Counted from the stretch's first letter, positions 16,413 through 25,778 are shown. The stretch: DNA of 64,000 bases from Natrarchaeobius chitinivorans (GCF_003841505.1 NZ_REGA01000004.1:124001-188000); one strand, 5' to 3'. Numbers and translations: made by a program. The notes: a model not told the origin generated them from the letters alone.

Positions 16413-18347
16413 CTACTCCCGAGCCTCGAGCGTCATTACGCCTCGAACGTCGATTCGCGTCCCTACCGTGTCCTCCGTTTCGATCTCGAGGTTCCAGTCG
16501 TGGGCTTCCGCGATCGCCCGAACGAGGGTGAGACCGAGACCGTCGATCGCCGCGTGGTACTCCGTCGTCGGATCGAGAAGCTGGTCGGTCGCAACCGGCG
16601 GGTTCTCCGGGGCGTCGTCTTCGATGAAAAAGCCACGGCTCTGACCCGGTTCGTCGATCCCAGTGAGTCCGACTCGCACTGCAACTGACTCGGCGTTTGC
16701 GCGTGCCGCGACGTCGTCGAACGCCGTCTCGAGGAGGTAAATGAGTCGATCCGGGTCGGCTCTGAGCGTCGCCGCTCGCTCGACGAAGACGGCGTTTTCC
16801 TCGAGACGCGACGCGGTTGCTGCCTCTTCTATCACGCGGTCGAGACGGACCCGACTCCGGGACCGAACGGTCGAGGCGTTGCGAGCAAACTCGCGGACGT
16901 CGTCGATGAGACGTTCCGCCCGGTCGAGCGTCTCCACGACGGAGTTCTCCGCGAGGGGGAACTCCCAGTCGTTGGACGGATCGTCCGCGCCGCGTTCTCG
17001 GCCGTCGATCGATTGCTCCTCGAGGGGGAACTCCCAGTCGGTTTCCGAATCGACGGTGAGCCCGTTGGCGACGCTCTTGAGCTGGCGTTTCAGATCGTTC
17101 GAGAGGACGTCCGCGATCCCTTCGAGTCGCTCCGTCTGGCGCTCGAGTTCGCTCGTTCGTTCCCGGAGAACGCGCTCTCGAGCGGCGCGGTCGAGGGCCG
17201 CTCGCGTGTTCTCTGCGAGCGTCGAAACCAGTTCGACGTCGGTTTCGTCGAACTGGTGGGGCTCGAGCGAGCCGGTCATGATGACGCCGTGTGTTCCGAT
17301 CGGAGCGATGATCTCCGACCGGATCGGCGTCTCCGGGTTGTAGAGTCCGTCGACGGCCTCGAGGTCGTCGAACCGTTCGACGTCGCCTGCCTCGAACACC
17401 TCCCAGACCAGTCCCTCGTTCGGGTGAAATCGCGGGAGGCCGCCGAACTCGTCGTGAGCTCCCGCCGTTCCCGCCACGGGTTCGAGATACCCCTGCTCCT
17501 GCTCGAGCAACCAGACGCCGCTTATCGGGAGATCCAGCAGGTCGCTGCCGGCGTGGACGGCGATCGCACAGATCTCCTGTCGGTCGTCTGACTCGAGTAG
17601 CCATCGCGTGATCTCGTGGAGCGAGGCGGCGATGCGTTCGTACTCGTACTGGTCGGTGACGTCACGGACGACGACCGCGACGGTCGCCGTGTCGTCTTCG
17701 ATCGGGACGAATCGGAACTCGCCCATCCGATCGGTCCCGTCGGCGTCGGTAAACGGGGCCTCGACCGTACGTGTCTCGGCGGTGCCGATGTCGACGTCGG
17801 TGATCGCGCGACCGATTTCGATTGCGTCATCGTCGTCGATAGCGGCCAGTTCGGGAACGATTTCGACGTGTTCGCCGACGAGTTCGTCCCGGTCGGATCC
17901 GAGAAATTCCTCCATCGCGGTGTTGACCGTGACGATCTCCCGATTGCGATCGAGCGTGGCGATCCCGTCGTGAACCGCCTCGACGACGGCGGCGTGTTGG
18001 GCCAGCGTCGTCTCCTGGCTCTTTCGATCCGTGACGTCGCGCATGTACACCGAGAGGCCGTCTTCGGACGGGTAGGCTTGCGCCTCGAACCACGTCTCGA
18101 GTTGCGCGTGGTAGATTTCGAACGAGACGGGGACCTGTTCGTCCATCGCTCGGTGGAACCCGTCAGGGAACTGCGTTTCGACGGTCTGTGGAAACTCGTC
18201 CCACATGACGCGTCCGATGAGTTCGGCCCGCGATCGTTTGAGAAGCGTCTCCGCCCGATCGTTTACGTACGTGAACCGGAAATCCGTATCGAGCGCGAAG
18301 AACGCGTCCGTGACGCGATCGACGATTGGTACCGATCGACGTGTCAC
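16413..18347 (-). CDS. PAS-PAS-GAF histidine-kinase homologue with altered H-box
   Basis: A 644-residue sensor protein with no clear membrane segment. Two PAS domains cover about 8-110 and 120-235 and a GAF domain about 245-390, followed by a coiled coil and a kinase-like region from 400. The H-box reads VLSNDLKRQLKSVANGL: position 417 is Asn where kinases have the phospho-acceptor His. The N-box (LLETAFDDVAARA) also lacks the usual Asn, while a G-box-like GLGLTLVRAIAEAH remains. The phrase DWEFPL occurs twice (437-442 and 460-465) in an insert after the H-box. It is likely a sensory scaffold or pseudokinase rather than an active kinase. It is convergent with the HalX response regulator. Confidence 0.88.
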   Translation of the reverse strand: MTRRSVPIVDRVTDAFFALDTDFRFTYVNDRAETLLKRSRAELIGRVMWDEFPQTVETQFPDGFHRAMDEQVPVSFEIYHAQLETWFEAQAYPSEDGLSVYMRDVTDRKSQETTLAQHAAVVEAVHDGIATLDRNREIVTVNTAMEEFLGSDRDELVGEHVEIVPELAAIDDDDAIEIGRAITDVDIGTAETRTVEAPFTDADGTDRMGEFRFVPIEDDTATVAVVVRDVTDQYEYERIAASLHEITRWLLESDDRQEICAIAVHAGSDLLDLPISGVWLLEQEQGYLEPVAGTAGAHDEFGGLPRFHPNEGLVWEVFEAGDVERFDDLEAVDGLYNPETPIRSEIIAPIGTHGVIMTGSLEPHQFDETDVELVSTLAENTRAALDRAARERVLRERTSELERQTERLEGIADVLSNDLKRQLKSVANGLTVDSETDWEFPLEEQSIDGRERGADDPSNDWEFPLAENSVVETLDRAERLIDDVREFARNASTVRSRSRVRLDRVIEEAATASRLEENAVFVERAATLRADPDRLIYLLETAFDDVAARANAESVAVRVGLTGIDEPGQSRGFFIEDDAPENPPVATDQLLDPTTEYHAAIDGLGLTLVRAIAEAHDWNLEIETEDTVGTRIDVRGVMTLEARE

Positions 18348-18523
18348 TGTCGCTCACTCACCCCCACCAGCCCGCTTACAGTATTTGGCCCCCCTGGCAG
18401 GACACCCTTCGTTGACAGCATCGACGGACAGTCAGGAATTACTTTGCGAAGCCCGTATTTCAGTGTCGTGGCCGACGAATACGCGACGTATGATCCCCTG
18501 GTTCTTGTTTCGTTCCAGTCAGA

Positions 18524-19510
18524 CTATAATAAAACCGTCGCTCCGATCCCCTCCGCACTCGCGCGTTCGAAGACGAACTCCGCACTCGCGGCGTCCAGTA
18601 CCGCCGTTCCGACGGACTCCAGAACGATAATTTCGTCTTCAGAGTGCCGGCTTCGATCCCCCGTGACCACGTCGCCGAAGGGTAACACCGCGAGGTCGTC
18701 GTGACCGTTTAAATCCCCGGTCTCGGCCGCTTCGTCCGGGACGTCCCCGAAAACGCGGGCCGCTCGAGCGACCGTAGTGTCGTCGAGTTCGCGCATCTCG
18801 GGCGTGTACGCCCCGACGGCGATCACGAGCGTCCCGTCTGCGAGCGCGTCCCCGGGAAACACCGGTTCGGTACTCGTCGTCGCCGTGACGGCGACCGTCG
18901 CACCGTCGACGGCTTCGATGGGACCCGAGGCCGCCTCGATCGGGACGTCGAGTTCGGCCTCGAGGTCGGCGACGCAGTCGAATCGGGACGCAGTCGGCGA
19001 GTAGATTCGGACCGACTCGAGGCGAGAGCCGACCGCAGCGTCGATCGCCCGAGTCTGCCAGCGAGCCTGGGTTCCGGCACCGATCACCGCGAGATCGATC
19101 GGCCCGTCGGCCGCGAGTTCTCTGGCTGCGAGGCCGCCGATGCAACCGGTCCGGGCGTTCGTGATACGATTTCCGGCCAGATAACCGGCGGGCTGGCCCG
19201 TTTCGGCGTCGACGAGCGAGATCTGTGCCGTGACGGTCGGGAGCCCACGTTCGGGATTGTCCTCGCAGACGGCGACGAGTTTCGTCGCCGCGTACGTCGC
19301 CCCGTGGAGGTACGCGGGCATACAGAGCCCGGTTCCGACCGGCTCTTCAGGGTCGTCCGGCTTCAACCCGGTTCCGATCGGGTAGTGGGGGCGCTCCGGC
19401 CGGTCGACCGCCCCCGACGCCTGTTTCTCGAAGGCGTCGGCGACGACGGGGAGAAGCTCCTCGAGGTCGAGAACCGACGCGATCGCATCGTCGGAGAGAA
19501 CGCGAACCAT
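18524..19510 (-). CDS. Ornithine cyclodeaminase / alanine dehydrogenase family protein
   Basis: A 328-residue NAD-dependent enzyme of the OCD/mu-crystallin family, whose members deaminate or reduce small amino acids and imines. The Rossmann motif AVIGAGTQARWQTRAI lies near 140-155. Other family blocks are THGATYAATKLV-like sequence near 70-80, GNRITNARTGCIGGLAAREL near 110-130, and the C-terminal GDVVTGDRSRHSEDEIIVLESVG. The ATG at 19510 gives family length; an earlier start adds 27 acidic residues. Ornithine, alanine, lysine-derived imine and other substrates are all possible. The aminotransferase two genes upstream may act in the same area of metabolism. Confidence 0.9.
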   Translation of the reverse strand: MVRVLSDDAIASVLDLEELLPVVADAFEKQASGAVDRPERPHYPIGTGLKPDDPEEPVGTGLCMPAYLHGATYAATKLVAVCEDNPERGLPTVTAQISLVDAETGQPAGYLAGNRITNARTGCIGGLAARELAADGPIDLAVIGAGTQARWQTRAIDAAVGSRLESVRIYSPTASRFDCVADLEAELDVPIEAASGPIEAVDGATVAVTATTSTEPVFPGDALADGTLVIAVGAYTPEMRELDDTTVARAARVFGDVPDEAAETGDLNGHDDLAVLPFGDVVTGDRSRHSEDEIIVLESVGTAVLDAASAEFVFERASAEGIGATVLL

Positions 19511-19646
19511 ACTCGAGTCTCGAGAGCCATCGACTTCAGTGTCGGCTTCGAGACTCGAATCGTCGAATTCCGGCCCTCGATCCGCAACCAAATCTAACCC
19601 CCAGCGGTGAGCAAACGGGGGTGAGCTGACCGTCAGGAGTGGCGTA

Positions 19647-20855
19647 TCAAAATCGGTCGCCGAGATAGACCTGCGTTTCCGGAAACGCCTCCTCGAGTGC
19701 CGCCACGACGTCGGAATCTCCTACCTCGAGTCGGCCGGTTCGCTCGAGGGCGGACGCGGATCGACTGCCGACGACCATTTGCGAGAGCGCCGCGACGTCG
19801 ACCGTCGCGTCGGGATCGACGGCTACGGACTCGTCGACGCGCTCGCAGACCGTGCGATCGTTCGCCGTCTCGAGGCGGAATCGTCCGTCGTTCCAGTCCG
19901 CGAGCGGGTCCTCGATCTCGAGGGTGATCGACGCGTTCGCGTCCGGCTGCGCGAGCGCTGCGAGCGCCGTTTCGACGTCCACGATCCGGACCATCGGGCC
20001 GTTTTCCACAGTCGTCTCGATCTCTTCGGGGTCCATCGAGAGGTCGCGCAGCGGAAACTCGGATGGAACGCGGAGTTCGACGTCTTCGACCTGGGAGTCG
20101 TGATCGTAACAGAAGCCGAGCAGCGCCAGCAGCGCCTCGTGATCGACGGCGACGAGTTCCGAGACGGACATCGTTTTCTCCCCCCACTCGCCGTCGATCT
20201 GGTAGATCAGATACCCCACGACGGAGCCATCTCGTTCGTACGCGTAGACGAACGGATCGGTTTCGTACCCCTCGAAGATCCTGTGTCGCCACCATCCCTC
20301 GGTCCGATCGAACGCGAGAGTCGGAGGGGAGGCTGCATAGGCGTCTTCGAGCGTCTCGAACTCGTCGGGATCGACTCGAGAGAACGTTCCCGTCGCGCCC
20401 GCGTTTTTCGCGAACGAGAGAACGGCCGGGTCGAACTCGTGAGTGACGATTCTGTGTGCCGTCTCCCAGCCGAAGCGTCGGTAAAACCGGTAGTTGAACG
20501 GCCAGAGGACGGTCAGGACGGTTCCGCGGTCGCGGTACTCCTCGAGCGAGTGAGCGATCAGCCGTCGAACGTCGCCGCTGCGTCGGTTCTCCGGTGGGGT
20601 CGCGACCGAAGCCAGGCCGGTGATCGGATAGCGGTCGCCGCGAACGTAGCCCTCGAACCAGTAGTGTTTGCAGACCGCTCGAGGTCGATCGTCACCGTCA
20701 CGCGCGAAGACGCCGCGGCGGACGCCGAGGTTCGCTCGTGGGGTTTCGTGTTCGTCGGGATCGTACGGTCGAACGCCCGATTCCGGGCTGAACGCGTAGC
20801 TCGCGTACTCGTGAAAGACCTCCCGCCGGTCGGGAATGGGGCGGTATTCCGTCAT
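19647..20855 (-). CDS. Eis-like GNAT N-acetyltransferase with SCP2-like C-terminus
   Basis: A 402-residue protein of the enhanced-intracellular-survival family. The first about 170 residues form a GNAT fold with the acetyl-CoA loop ATPPENRRSGDVRRLIAHSLE and the motif WPFNYRFYRRFGWETAHR. A second GNAT-like half holds GYLIYQIDGEW. The last about 110 residues, from NASITLEIEDPLADWN, form the sterol-carrier-like domain that closes Eis proteins, ending in the free carboxylate (YLGDRF) used in catalysis by the family. It acetylates amines, but the substrate in haloarchaea is unknown. Single gene with spaces on both sides. Confidence 0.9.
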   Translation of the reverse strand: MTEYRPIPDRREVFHEYASYAFSPESGVRPYDPDEHETPRANLGVRRGVFARDGDDRPRAVCKHYWFEGYVRGDRYPITGLASVATPPENRRSGDVRRLIAHSLEEYRDRGTVLTVLWPFNYRFYRRFGWETAHRIVTHEFDPAVLSFAKNAGATGTFSRVDPDEFETLEDAYAASPPTLAFDRTEGWWRHRIFEGYETDPFVYAYERDGSVVGYLIYQIDGEWGEKTMSVSELVAVDHEALLALLGFCYDHDSQVEDVELRVPSEFPLRDLSMDPEEIETTVENGPMVRIVDVETALAALAQPDANASITLEIEDPLADWNDGRFRLETANDRTVCERVDESVAVDPDATVDVAALSQMVVGSRSASALERTGRLEVGDSDVVAALEEAFPETQVYLGDRF

Positions 20856-21004
20856 ACGAACGCGACCGGTGGCGAGGTGAATAATCCTTCCTGATCGACG
20901 GTACCGTCTCCCGCTGCTCTCGATCGATCGTTACCCTGAAGCCGTCGAGCGGTCGGCACCGAAAAAGCGACTGGCAGATCGTGCCCGCGGGGGACACCGC
21001 GCCG

Positions 21005-22162
21005 TTAGGCCTGTTCCTCGAGGAACGCCTCGATACGGGTCAGCGCTTCACGGAGATCGCCGAGGCTCGTCGCGTAAGACACCCGGAGGTGGCCCTCGCC
21101 GCCCTCGCCGAAGACGTCGCCCGGGACGACGGCGACGCCCTGCTCGCGAAGGACCGTTTCGGCGAACTCCTCGGCCGTCCACCCCGAGGGGACCTCGGGG
21201 AAACAGTAAAACGCGCCTTTCGCCTCGAAGACGTCCATCCCGATCTCGCGAAAGCGCGAGAGGACGAACCGCCGTCTGCGGTCGTACTGGTCGATCATCT
21301 CGCGGACGTCGTCCTCGCAGGAATCGAGTGCCTCGAGGGCGGCGTACTGGGCCGTCGTCGGGGCCGAGAGCATCGTGTACTGGTGGATCCTGTTCATCGC
21401 ACCGACGACGTCCGCGGGACCGAGCGCGTATCCCAGCCGGAGACCGGTCATCGCGTGGGCCTTCGAGAAGCCGTTGAAGACGATCGTCCGCTCGCGCATG
21501 CCCGGCAGCGTCGCGATCGACGTGTGTTCTCCGTCGTAGGTCAACTCGGCGTAGATCTCGTCCGAGAGGACCGTCAGGTCGTGCTCGCGTGCGAACGCCG
21601 CGATCGGCTCGAGGTCGGACTCGCGCATGATCGCGCCGGTCGGGTTGTTCGGATAACAGAACACGAGCAGGTCCGCGTCCGCCGCACCCGCGTCCTCGAG
21701 TCCATCGACGGTGAGTCGGAACTCGTCTTCTTCTTTCGTCGGGACGGGACACACCTCGCCGCCGGCGAAGATCACCCCCGGTTCGTAGGAGATGTACGAC
21801 GGCTGGGCGATCGCGACCGTATCGCCCGGGTCGACCAGCGCCCGGAAGGCGAGATCGACCGCCTCGCTCGCTCCGGCGGTGACGATGATCTCCTCGCCGG
21901 GATCGTAGCCGAGGTCGAATCGATCGGCGACGTAGCCGGCGATCGCCTCCCTGAGTTCGCGTTTGCCTTTGTTCGCCGTGTAAGACGTCTTTCCTTGCTC
22001 GAGGGAGGTGATCGCGGCGTCGCGGGCTGCCCACGGCGTCGAGAAGTCGGGTTCGCCGACGCCCAGCGAGATGACGTCGTCGCGTTCCTCGGCGATCTCG
22101 AAAAACCGCCGGATTCCGGACGGCGGAACCGTCTTCACCCGGTCTGAGAGTTCGATCGTCAT
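21005..22162 (-). CDS. Class I/II PLP-dependent aminotransferase
   Basis: A 385-residue cytosolic aminotransferase of the aspartate aminotransferase fold. Visible family features: LGVGEPDFSTPWAARDA near 33-49, YTANKGKRELREAIA near 61, PNNPTGAIM near 172, and SDEIYAELTYDG near 200. The PLP lysine sits in NGFSKAHAMTGLRLGYALG near 236. The final substrate-carboxylate Arg is in GHLRVSYATSLGDL. The specific amino donor cannot be inferred; archaeal relatives handle aspartate or aromatic or branched amino acids. The Lrp-type regulator gene sits six bases upstream on the same strand, so the pair is an operon and the enzyme is probably under that regulator's control. Confidence 0.93.
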   Translation of the reverse strand: MTIELSDRVKTVPPSGIRRFFEIAEERDDVISLGVGEPDFSTPWAARDAAITSLEQGKTSYTANKGKRELREAIAGYVADRFDLGYDPGEEIIVTAGASEAVDLAFRALVDPGDTVAIAQPSYISYEPGVIFAGGEVCPVPTKEEDEFRLTVDGLEDAGAADADLLVFCYPNNPTGAIMRESDLEPIAAFAREHDLTVLSDEIYAELTYDGEHTSIATLPGMRERTIVFNGFSKAHAMTGLRLGYALGPADVVGAMNRIHQYTMLSAPTTAQYAALEALDSCEDDVREMIDQYDRRRRFVLSRFREIGMDVFEAKGAFYCFPEVPSGWTAEEFAETVLREQGVAVVPGDVFGEGGEGHLRVSYATSLGDLREALTRIEAFLEEQA

Positions 22163-22168
22163 CGGTGA

Positions 22169-22654
22169 TCAGGGTGAAAACGAGAGCCGGTCGTCCTCGT
22201 CGCCGTCGCCGAGTTCGATCCCGTTTTCCTTGTAGGAGGTCATCACGTAGTGTGTGACCGTCTGGGTGATCTCCGGGACCGGTGCGACCTTCTCGCTGAT
22301 GAACTGGGACACCTCGCGAATCGAGTCGCCTTCGACCTCCATGTCGAAGTCGTAGTCGCCGCTGACCAGACGCAACGCCGTGACCTGTGGAAACCGTGCG
22401 AGGCGGTCGGCGATGTCGCTGTACCCCGTCTCCCGGTCGAGTCGGACGTTCAACTCGACCTCGGCGCGGACGCGTTCGTCTTCCAGTTTGTCCCAGTCGA
22501 CGACCGCCTGGTAGCCGCGAACCACGCCTGCTGCCTCGAGTTCCTCGATGATTGCCTCGACCTCGTCTTCCTCGAGGTCGGTCATTCGCGCGATGTCGGC
22601 CGCGGAGTACCGCGCGTTCTCACGAAGGGACTCGAGCACCTCGCGTTCGCTCAT
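22169..22654 (-). CDS. Lrp/AsnC family transcriptional regulator
   Basis: A 161-residue regulator. The N-terminal winged helix-turn-helix occupies residues 1-55 (ARYSAADIARMTDLEEDEVEA). The effector-binding RAM domain follows (VRAEVELNVRLDRETGYSDIA, LRLVSGDYDFDMEV). The C-terminus, GIELGDGDEDDRLSFSP, is an acidic tail. Such proteins form octamers that sense amino acids. The downstream aminotransferase begins six bases after its stop, a classic local-regulator pairing. Confidence 0.95.
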   Translation of the reverse strand: MSEREVLESLRENARYSAADIARMTDLEEDEVEAIIEELEAAGVVRGYQAVVDWDKLEDERVRAEVELNVRLDRETGYSDIADRLARFPQVTALRLVSGDYDFDMEVEGDSIREVSQFISEKVAPVPEITQTVTHYVMTSYKENGIELGDGDEDDRLSFSP

Positions 22655-22799
22655 ACAACTTCGATGCGCGAGAGCGAGTAAAAGCGTTGTCTCTTGGTGT
22701 CGGCCGACGCGTGCTCGAACGCCTCGATTCGTACACTCGGTCTGGGCGGTCGATAACGGTCGGTCGTTCGCGGCCCTGCAGTGGAACGCCGTCCGACGG

Positions 22800-23456
22800 T
22801 CACCGATAGTTTTTGAACAGTAGAGCCCGCACGTCGTCTTTCGTCTGCACGTCTTCGCTCGAGTCGTCGGGGAGCGTGACGGTGTACCGGTAGTCGGCCG
22901 ACGAGGACTCCTCCCACTTGTCGTCGTGGGTGTCGAGCAGGCTCATCATCTCGTTTAGCATATCGTCGTCGTCCGCTTCGCCACTCTCGCTCGAGCCGAG
23001 GTCGGCTCCGCCTTCGTCGACACTGTCATCGGTTTCGGCGTCCTCGTCGGCACTGGTACCGCTTTCATCGCCCGGTTCGTCCACCTCGTCATCGACGGAC
23101 TCCGTCTCCGAGTCGTCGACACCGTCGGCATCGCCGTCGGTCTTCTCGCCGACCTCGGTCGCGGACTCCGCCGGACTGTCGGCCGATTTCTCCGCCTCGT
23201 CGTAGGAGACTTCCTCGAGTTCGTGGGGGTCGGGATCGCCGTCGATCGCCGCGCCGACGGAGGCCGCGACGTCGTCGGTCGCCGAGGAATCGAACTCGCC
23301 GTCGATTTCGATATCCTCGTCGAGGTTGTCGATCAGAAACTGGATCGCGTCTTGCTCGCGAACGAATCCGTACTTGCCGACGACCGATTCGGAAATCTCC
23401 TCCCGGAGGTGTTGCACGTAAGCGTACTGTTCGTCAGTGACCTCGAGCGTCTTCAT
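22800..23456 (-). CDS. Hypothetical protein with long acidic linker
   Basis: A 218-residue protein I do not recognise. It begins with a compact segment of about 45 residues (MKTLEVTDEQYAYVQHLREEIS, then FVREQDAIQFLIDNL) that looks like a small helical DNA- or protein-binding unit. A very acidic low-complexity stretch covers about 50-160 (repeated Asp, Glu, Ser). It closes with a folded piece DYRYTVTLPDDSSEDVQTKDDVRALLFKNYR. Such two-ended proteins with acidic linkers are common in haloarchaea. The start is an ATG at 23456, 99 bp from a MITE-like element on the other side. Confidence 0.82.
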   Translation of the reverse strand: MKTLEVTDEQYAYVQHLREEISESVVGKYGFVREQDAIQFLIDNLDEDIEIDGEFDSSATDDVAASVGAAIDGDPDPHELEEVSYDEAEKSADSPAESATEVGEKTDGDADGVDDSETESVDDEVDEPGDESGTSADEDAETDDSVDEGGADLGSSESGEADDDDMLNEMMSLLDTHDDKWEESSSADYRYTVTLPDDSSEDVQTKDDVRALLFKNYR

Positions 23457-23554
23457 AATTCACCGATGAGGTGGCAGGTACAAATATGTAGGCCGTCCCG
23501 GCGTTCCTCGAGGCCGGGACCGTCGACCAGCGACGGTACCGACCCGGCTTGTGG

Positions 23555-23640
23555 CTATAGTAACAACTGAAACGATGTACACACCGATCGCCGATCCGTC
23601 CCGCGATCGGGTGTGCAATGACGTTCAGTGGCTACTATAG
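23555..23640. mobile_element. MITE-like palindromic element, copy A (complete)
   Basis: 86 bp bounded by CTATAGTAACAACTGAAACG on the left and the reverse complement of CTATAGTAGCCACTGAACGT on the right. The two arms pair over about 38 bp with a few mismatches around a central spacer of about ten bases. No coding sequence is inside. The same ends recur at 25710, 35994 and 42023. It lies 50 bp upstream of the peroxiredoxin-like gene and may affect its promoter. Confidence 0.65.
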
Positions 23641-23689
23641 GGACTCGAACTCACAAACGGTTTTGAATCGGCACACGCAAGGACACGAC

Positions 23690-24265
23690 ATGGCCCTACA
23701 GGAATCCGATTCGGAACTGGACGCCGGAGACCGAGCACCAGCGTTCGAACTACCCGGTGTGGACGGCGAGACGTACACGCTCGAGCGATTCGCCGACGAC
23801 GAGGCGATCTTGCTCGTGTTCACCTGCAATCACTGTCCGTACGCCCAGGCGAAGTTCGACCTGATGAACGAACTGGCCGCGGCGTACGGCGACGTCTCCG
23901 TCGTCGGGATCAATCCGAACGACGCCGAAGAGTACCCGGAGGACTCCTTCGAACGGATGCAGGAGTTCGTCGCAGACGGCAGGATCGACTTCGACGCCTA
24001 CCTCCGCGACGAGAGCCAGACGGTCGCCCGTGAGTACGGTGCGATGTGTACGCCGGATCCGTTCCTCTTCGCCAACACCTCGAGCGGCGACGCTGGGGAG
24101 TTTCGACTCGTCTATCAGGGTCGACTCGACGACGCGCCGAACCCCGACGACGATCCCTCGCAATTCTACGTTCGGGAAGCCATCGACGCCGTCCTCGCGG
24201 GAGAGGATGTCGACCTCGAGTGGCGACCGTCGCAGGGCTGTTCGATCAAGTGGACGGACGACTGA
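23690..24265 (+). CDS. Peroxiredoxin-like thioredoxin-fold protein
   Basis: A 191-residue thioredoxin-fold protein of the AhpC/TSA-like group. The core begins DRAPAFELPGVDGETYTLER. The redox site is TCNHCPYA with Cys46 and Cys49 spaced CxxC, and a further Cys lies near the C-terminus (SQGCSIKW). The cis-Pro region is CTPDPFLF. It probably reduces peroxides or disulfides in the cytoplasm using thioredoxin. The ATG at 23690 puts the fold about 14 residues from the start; an earlier start would read from the MITE-like element. Confidence 0.92.
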   Translation: MALQESDSELDAGDRAPAFELPGVDGETYTLERFADDEAILLVFTCNHCPYAQAKFDLMNELAAAYGDVSVVGINPNDAEEYPEDSFERMQEFVADGRIDFDAYLRDESQTVAREYGAMCTPDPFLFANTSSGDAGEFRLVYQGRLDDAPNPDDDPSQFYVREAIDAVLAGEDVDLEWRPSQGCSIKWTDD

Positions 24266-24271
24266 GTCGGT

Positions 24272-24331
24272 CTACTACCCGTCAGTACCGTCTACTATCC
24301 GTCAGTACCGTCTGCTCCGTCAGTACCGTGT
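24272..24331. repeat. Imperfect tandem repeat, three units
   Basis: A unit containing GTCAGTACCGTCT is repeated three times with 18-20-bp periods between the peroxiredoxin-like stop and the mscS gene. The remaining 220 bp of this space shows no gene. Confidence 0.65.
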
Positions 24332-24554
24332 GACCGCAGACGCGTTGCAGCCCCACCGCCACACCGGTATGGAAATCCGTTTCTCGGAGGAGTCGACGGG
24401 AAACGCGACGGGTTCCGGCCCGATTCACCGCCGGGGAGAATACCGGAAGACGAGGTCGACACGATCGATAGACGGCCCACGCTATACGGCCGTAGATCTT
24501 GAACATGCCGGCTTCCAACACAAGTAGACTGCGTCTGTTATCATCGACCCCGAA

Positions 24555-25724
24555 ATGTTCCAAGCGATGTGGAGCGCTGTTGCGCTTCAATCTCGCCTTC
24601 GACCCCGGCCTATCCCGCAGATACAGGAGACGTATCTCGCCACGCTCGAGACACAGCTACTCGCAACCCTCTCTCTCGGCGTCCTCGTCGCTCTCGGCAT
24701 CGGCGGCATCTCCCGAGTTCAACCGGCGCTCGCGCGCCGATACGGTCTCCAACTTTCAGAAAGCGCGGTGCTTCTCGCCCTCGGCTCGCTCGTCGTCGTG
24801 GCGGTCTACGCTCTCAGCGTCATCTGGCACGTCACGTTCGTCCTCGAGTACACGCTCCAGGCGGTGATGATCGACCGGTGGCTCGCCGCACAACAACTCA
24901 TCACGGCCGCGATCGTTTTGACCGCGTACATGGCGATCAGATTCGTTAACCGTTCGATAGATGCCCTCGCGAAGACGGACGCGATCACGAAACACCAGAG
25001 CGAAGTCGCATACCACGTTGCCGACATCGCGATCGTTGCGTTCGCGGGAACGGTCCTGCTGACGCTCTGGGGAATCGACCTGACGAACGTCTTCATCGGT
25101 GCCGGCGCGATCACCGCGATCGTCGCGCTGACCGCTCGAGAGACGCTGACGGCGATGCTCGCTGGATTCATCCTGTTGTTTTCGAGGCCGTTCCGGGTCG
25201 GTGACTGGATCGCGGTCAACGAAACGACCGGCATCGTCACCGACGTCACCATCTTCACCACGGAGATTCAGACGTTCGACGACCGGAGCGTTCTCGTTCC
25301 GAACGACGAGATCACGGACAGCCAACTGACGAACTTCTCGCAGAACGATCAGCTTCGCGTCGACATCGACGTCGGAATCGACTACGAGGACGACCCCGAA
25401 CGCGCCCGTTCGATAATCGTCGACGCCGTCTCCGACCTGGAACTGGTCAAAGACGCACCCGATCCACAGGTAGTCGCCAAACGATTCGACGATTCGGCGA
25501 TCGTCCTCGAGTGTCGGATCTGGATCGCCGATCCGACGATGCGACGGAAACTCGACGCGCGGACGGCCGCGATCGAAGCGATCGTCCGGTCGTTCGATCG
25601 CGAGGGGATTTCGATCCCGTTCCCACAGCGCACACACGCCGTTCGTAACGATACGTTTCCCGTCGATACAATCGGCCACGAAGACGTCGAACCCGTTCCA
25701 GCCGAAGAGTATAGTAGCCACTGA
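24555..25724 (+). CDS. MscS-family mechanosensitive channel
   Basis: A 389-residue channel that opens under membrane tension to release solutes after hypo-osmotic shock. Four hydrophobic spans lie near 38-52, 68-90, 112-128 and 150-175. The pore helix and MscS core follow: TNVFIGAGAITAIVALTARET, then the beta domain FRVGDWIAVNETTGIVTDVT near 210-230 and VPNDEITDSQLTNFS near 250. The C-terminal domain ends in GISIPFPQRTH, the usual closing motif. About 30 further residues follow. The last, EYSSH and the TGA stop, are coded by the MITE-like element at 25710, so the original C-terminus was changed by that insertion. Confidence 0.92.
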   Translation: MFQAMWSAVALQSRLRPRPIPQIQETYLATLETQLLATLSLGVLVALGIGGISRVQPALARRYGLQLSESAVLLALGSLVVVAVYALSVIWHVTFVLEYTLQAVMIDRWLAAQQLITAAIVLTAYMAIRFVNRSIDALAKTDAITKHQSEVAYHVADIAIVAFAGTVLLTLWGIDLTNVFIGAGAITAIVALTARETLTAMLAGFILLFSRPFRVGDWIAVNETTGIVTDVTIFTTEIQTFDDRSVLVPNDEITDSQLTNFSQNDQLRVDIDVGIDYEDDPERARSIIVDAVSDLELVKDAPDPQVVAKRFDDSAIVLECRIWIADPTMRRKLDARTAAIEAIVRSFDREGISIPFPQRTHAVRNDTFPVDTIGHEDVEPVPAEEYSSH

Positions 25725-25778
25725 ACGTCATTGCACACCCGCTCACGATATCCTCCCGGAAACCGGGCCGTTACTATA
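25710..25778. mobile_element. MITE-like element, copy B (internally deleted)
   Basis: The left end TATAGTAGCCACTGAACGTC matches copy A exactly. The right end is reduced to CCGTTACTATA. It is 69 bp instead of 86, with a different centre. It supplies the last five codons and the stop of the mscS gene. Confidence 0.55.

Noticed and set aside
21048-22034. Long Arg-rich frame within the aminotransferase gene
   Set aside because: Same strand, other frame of a gene with complete PLP motifs; a shadow caused by GC-rich third positions.
23639-23660. GGGACTCGAACTC resembling the reverse complement of a tRNA T-arm
   Set aside because: No matching acceptor, D-arm or anticodon stem lies within 100 bp. 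It follows directly on the MITE-like element.
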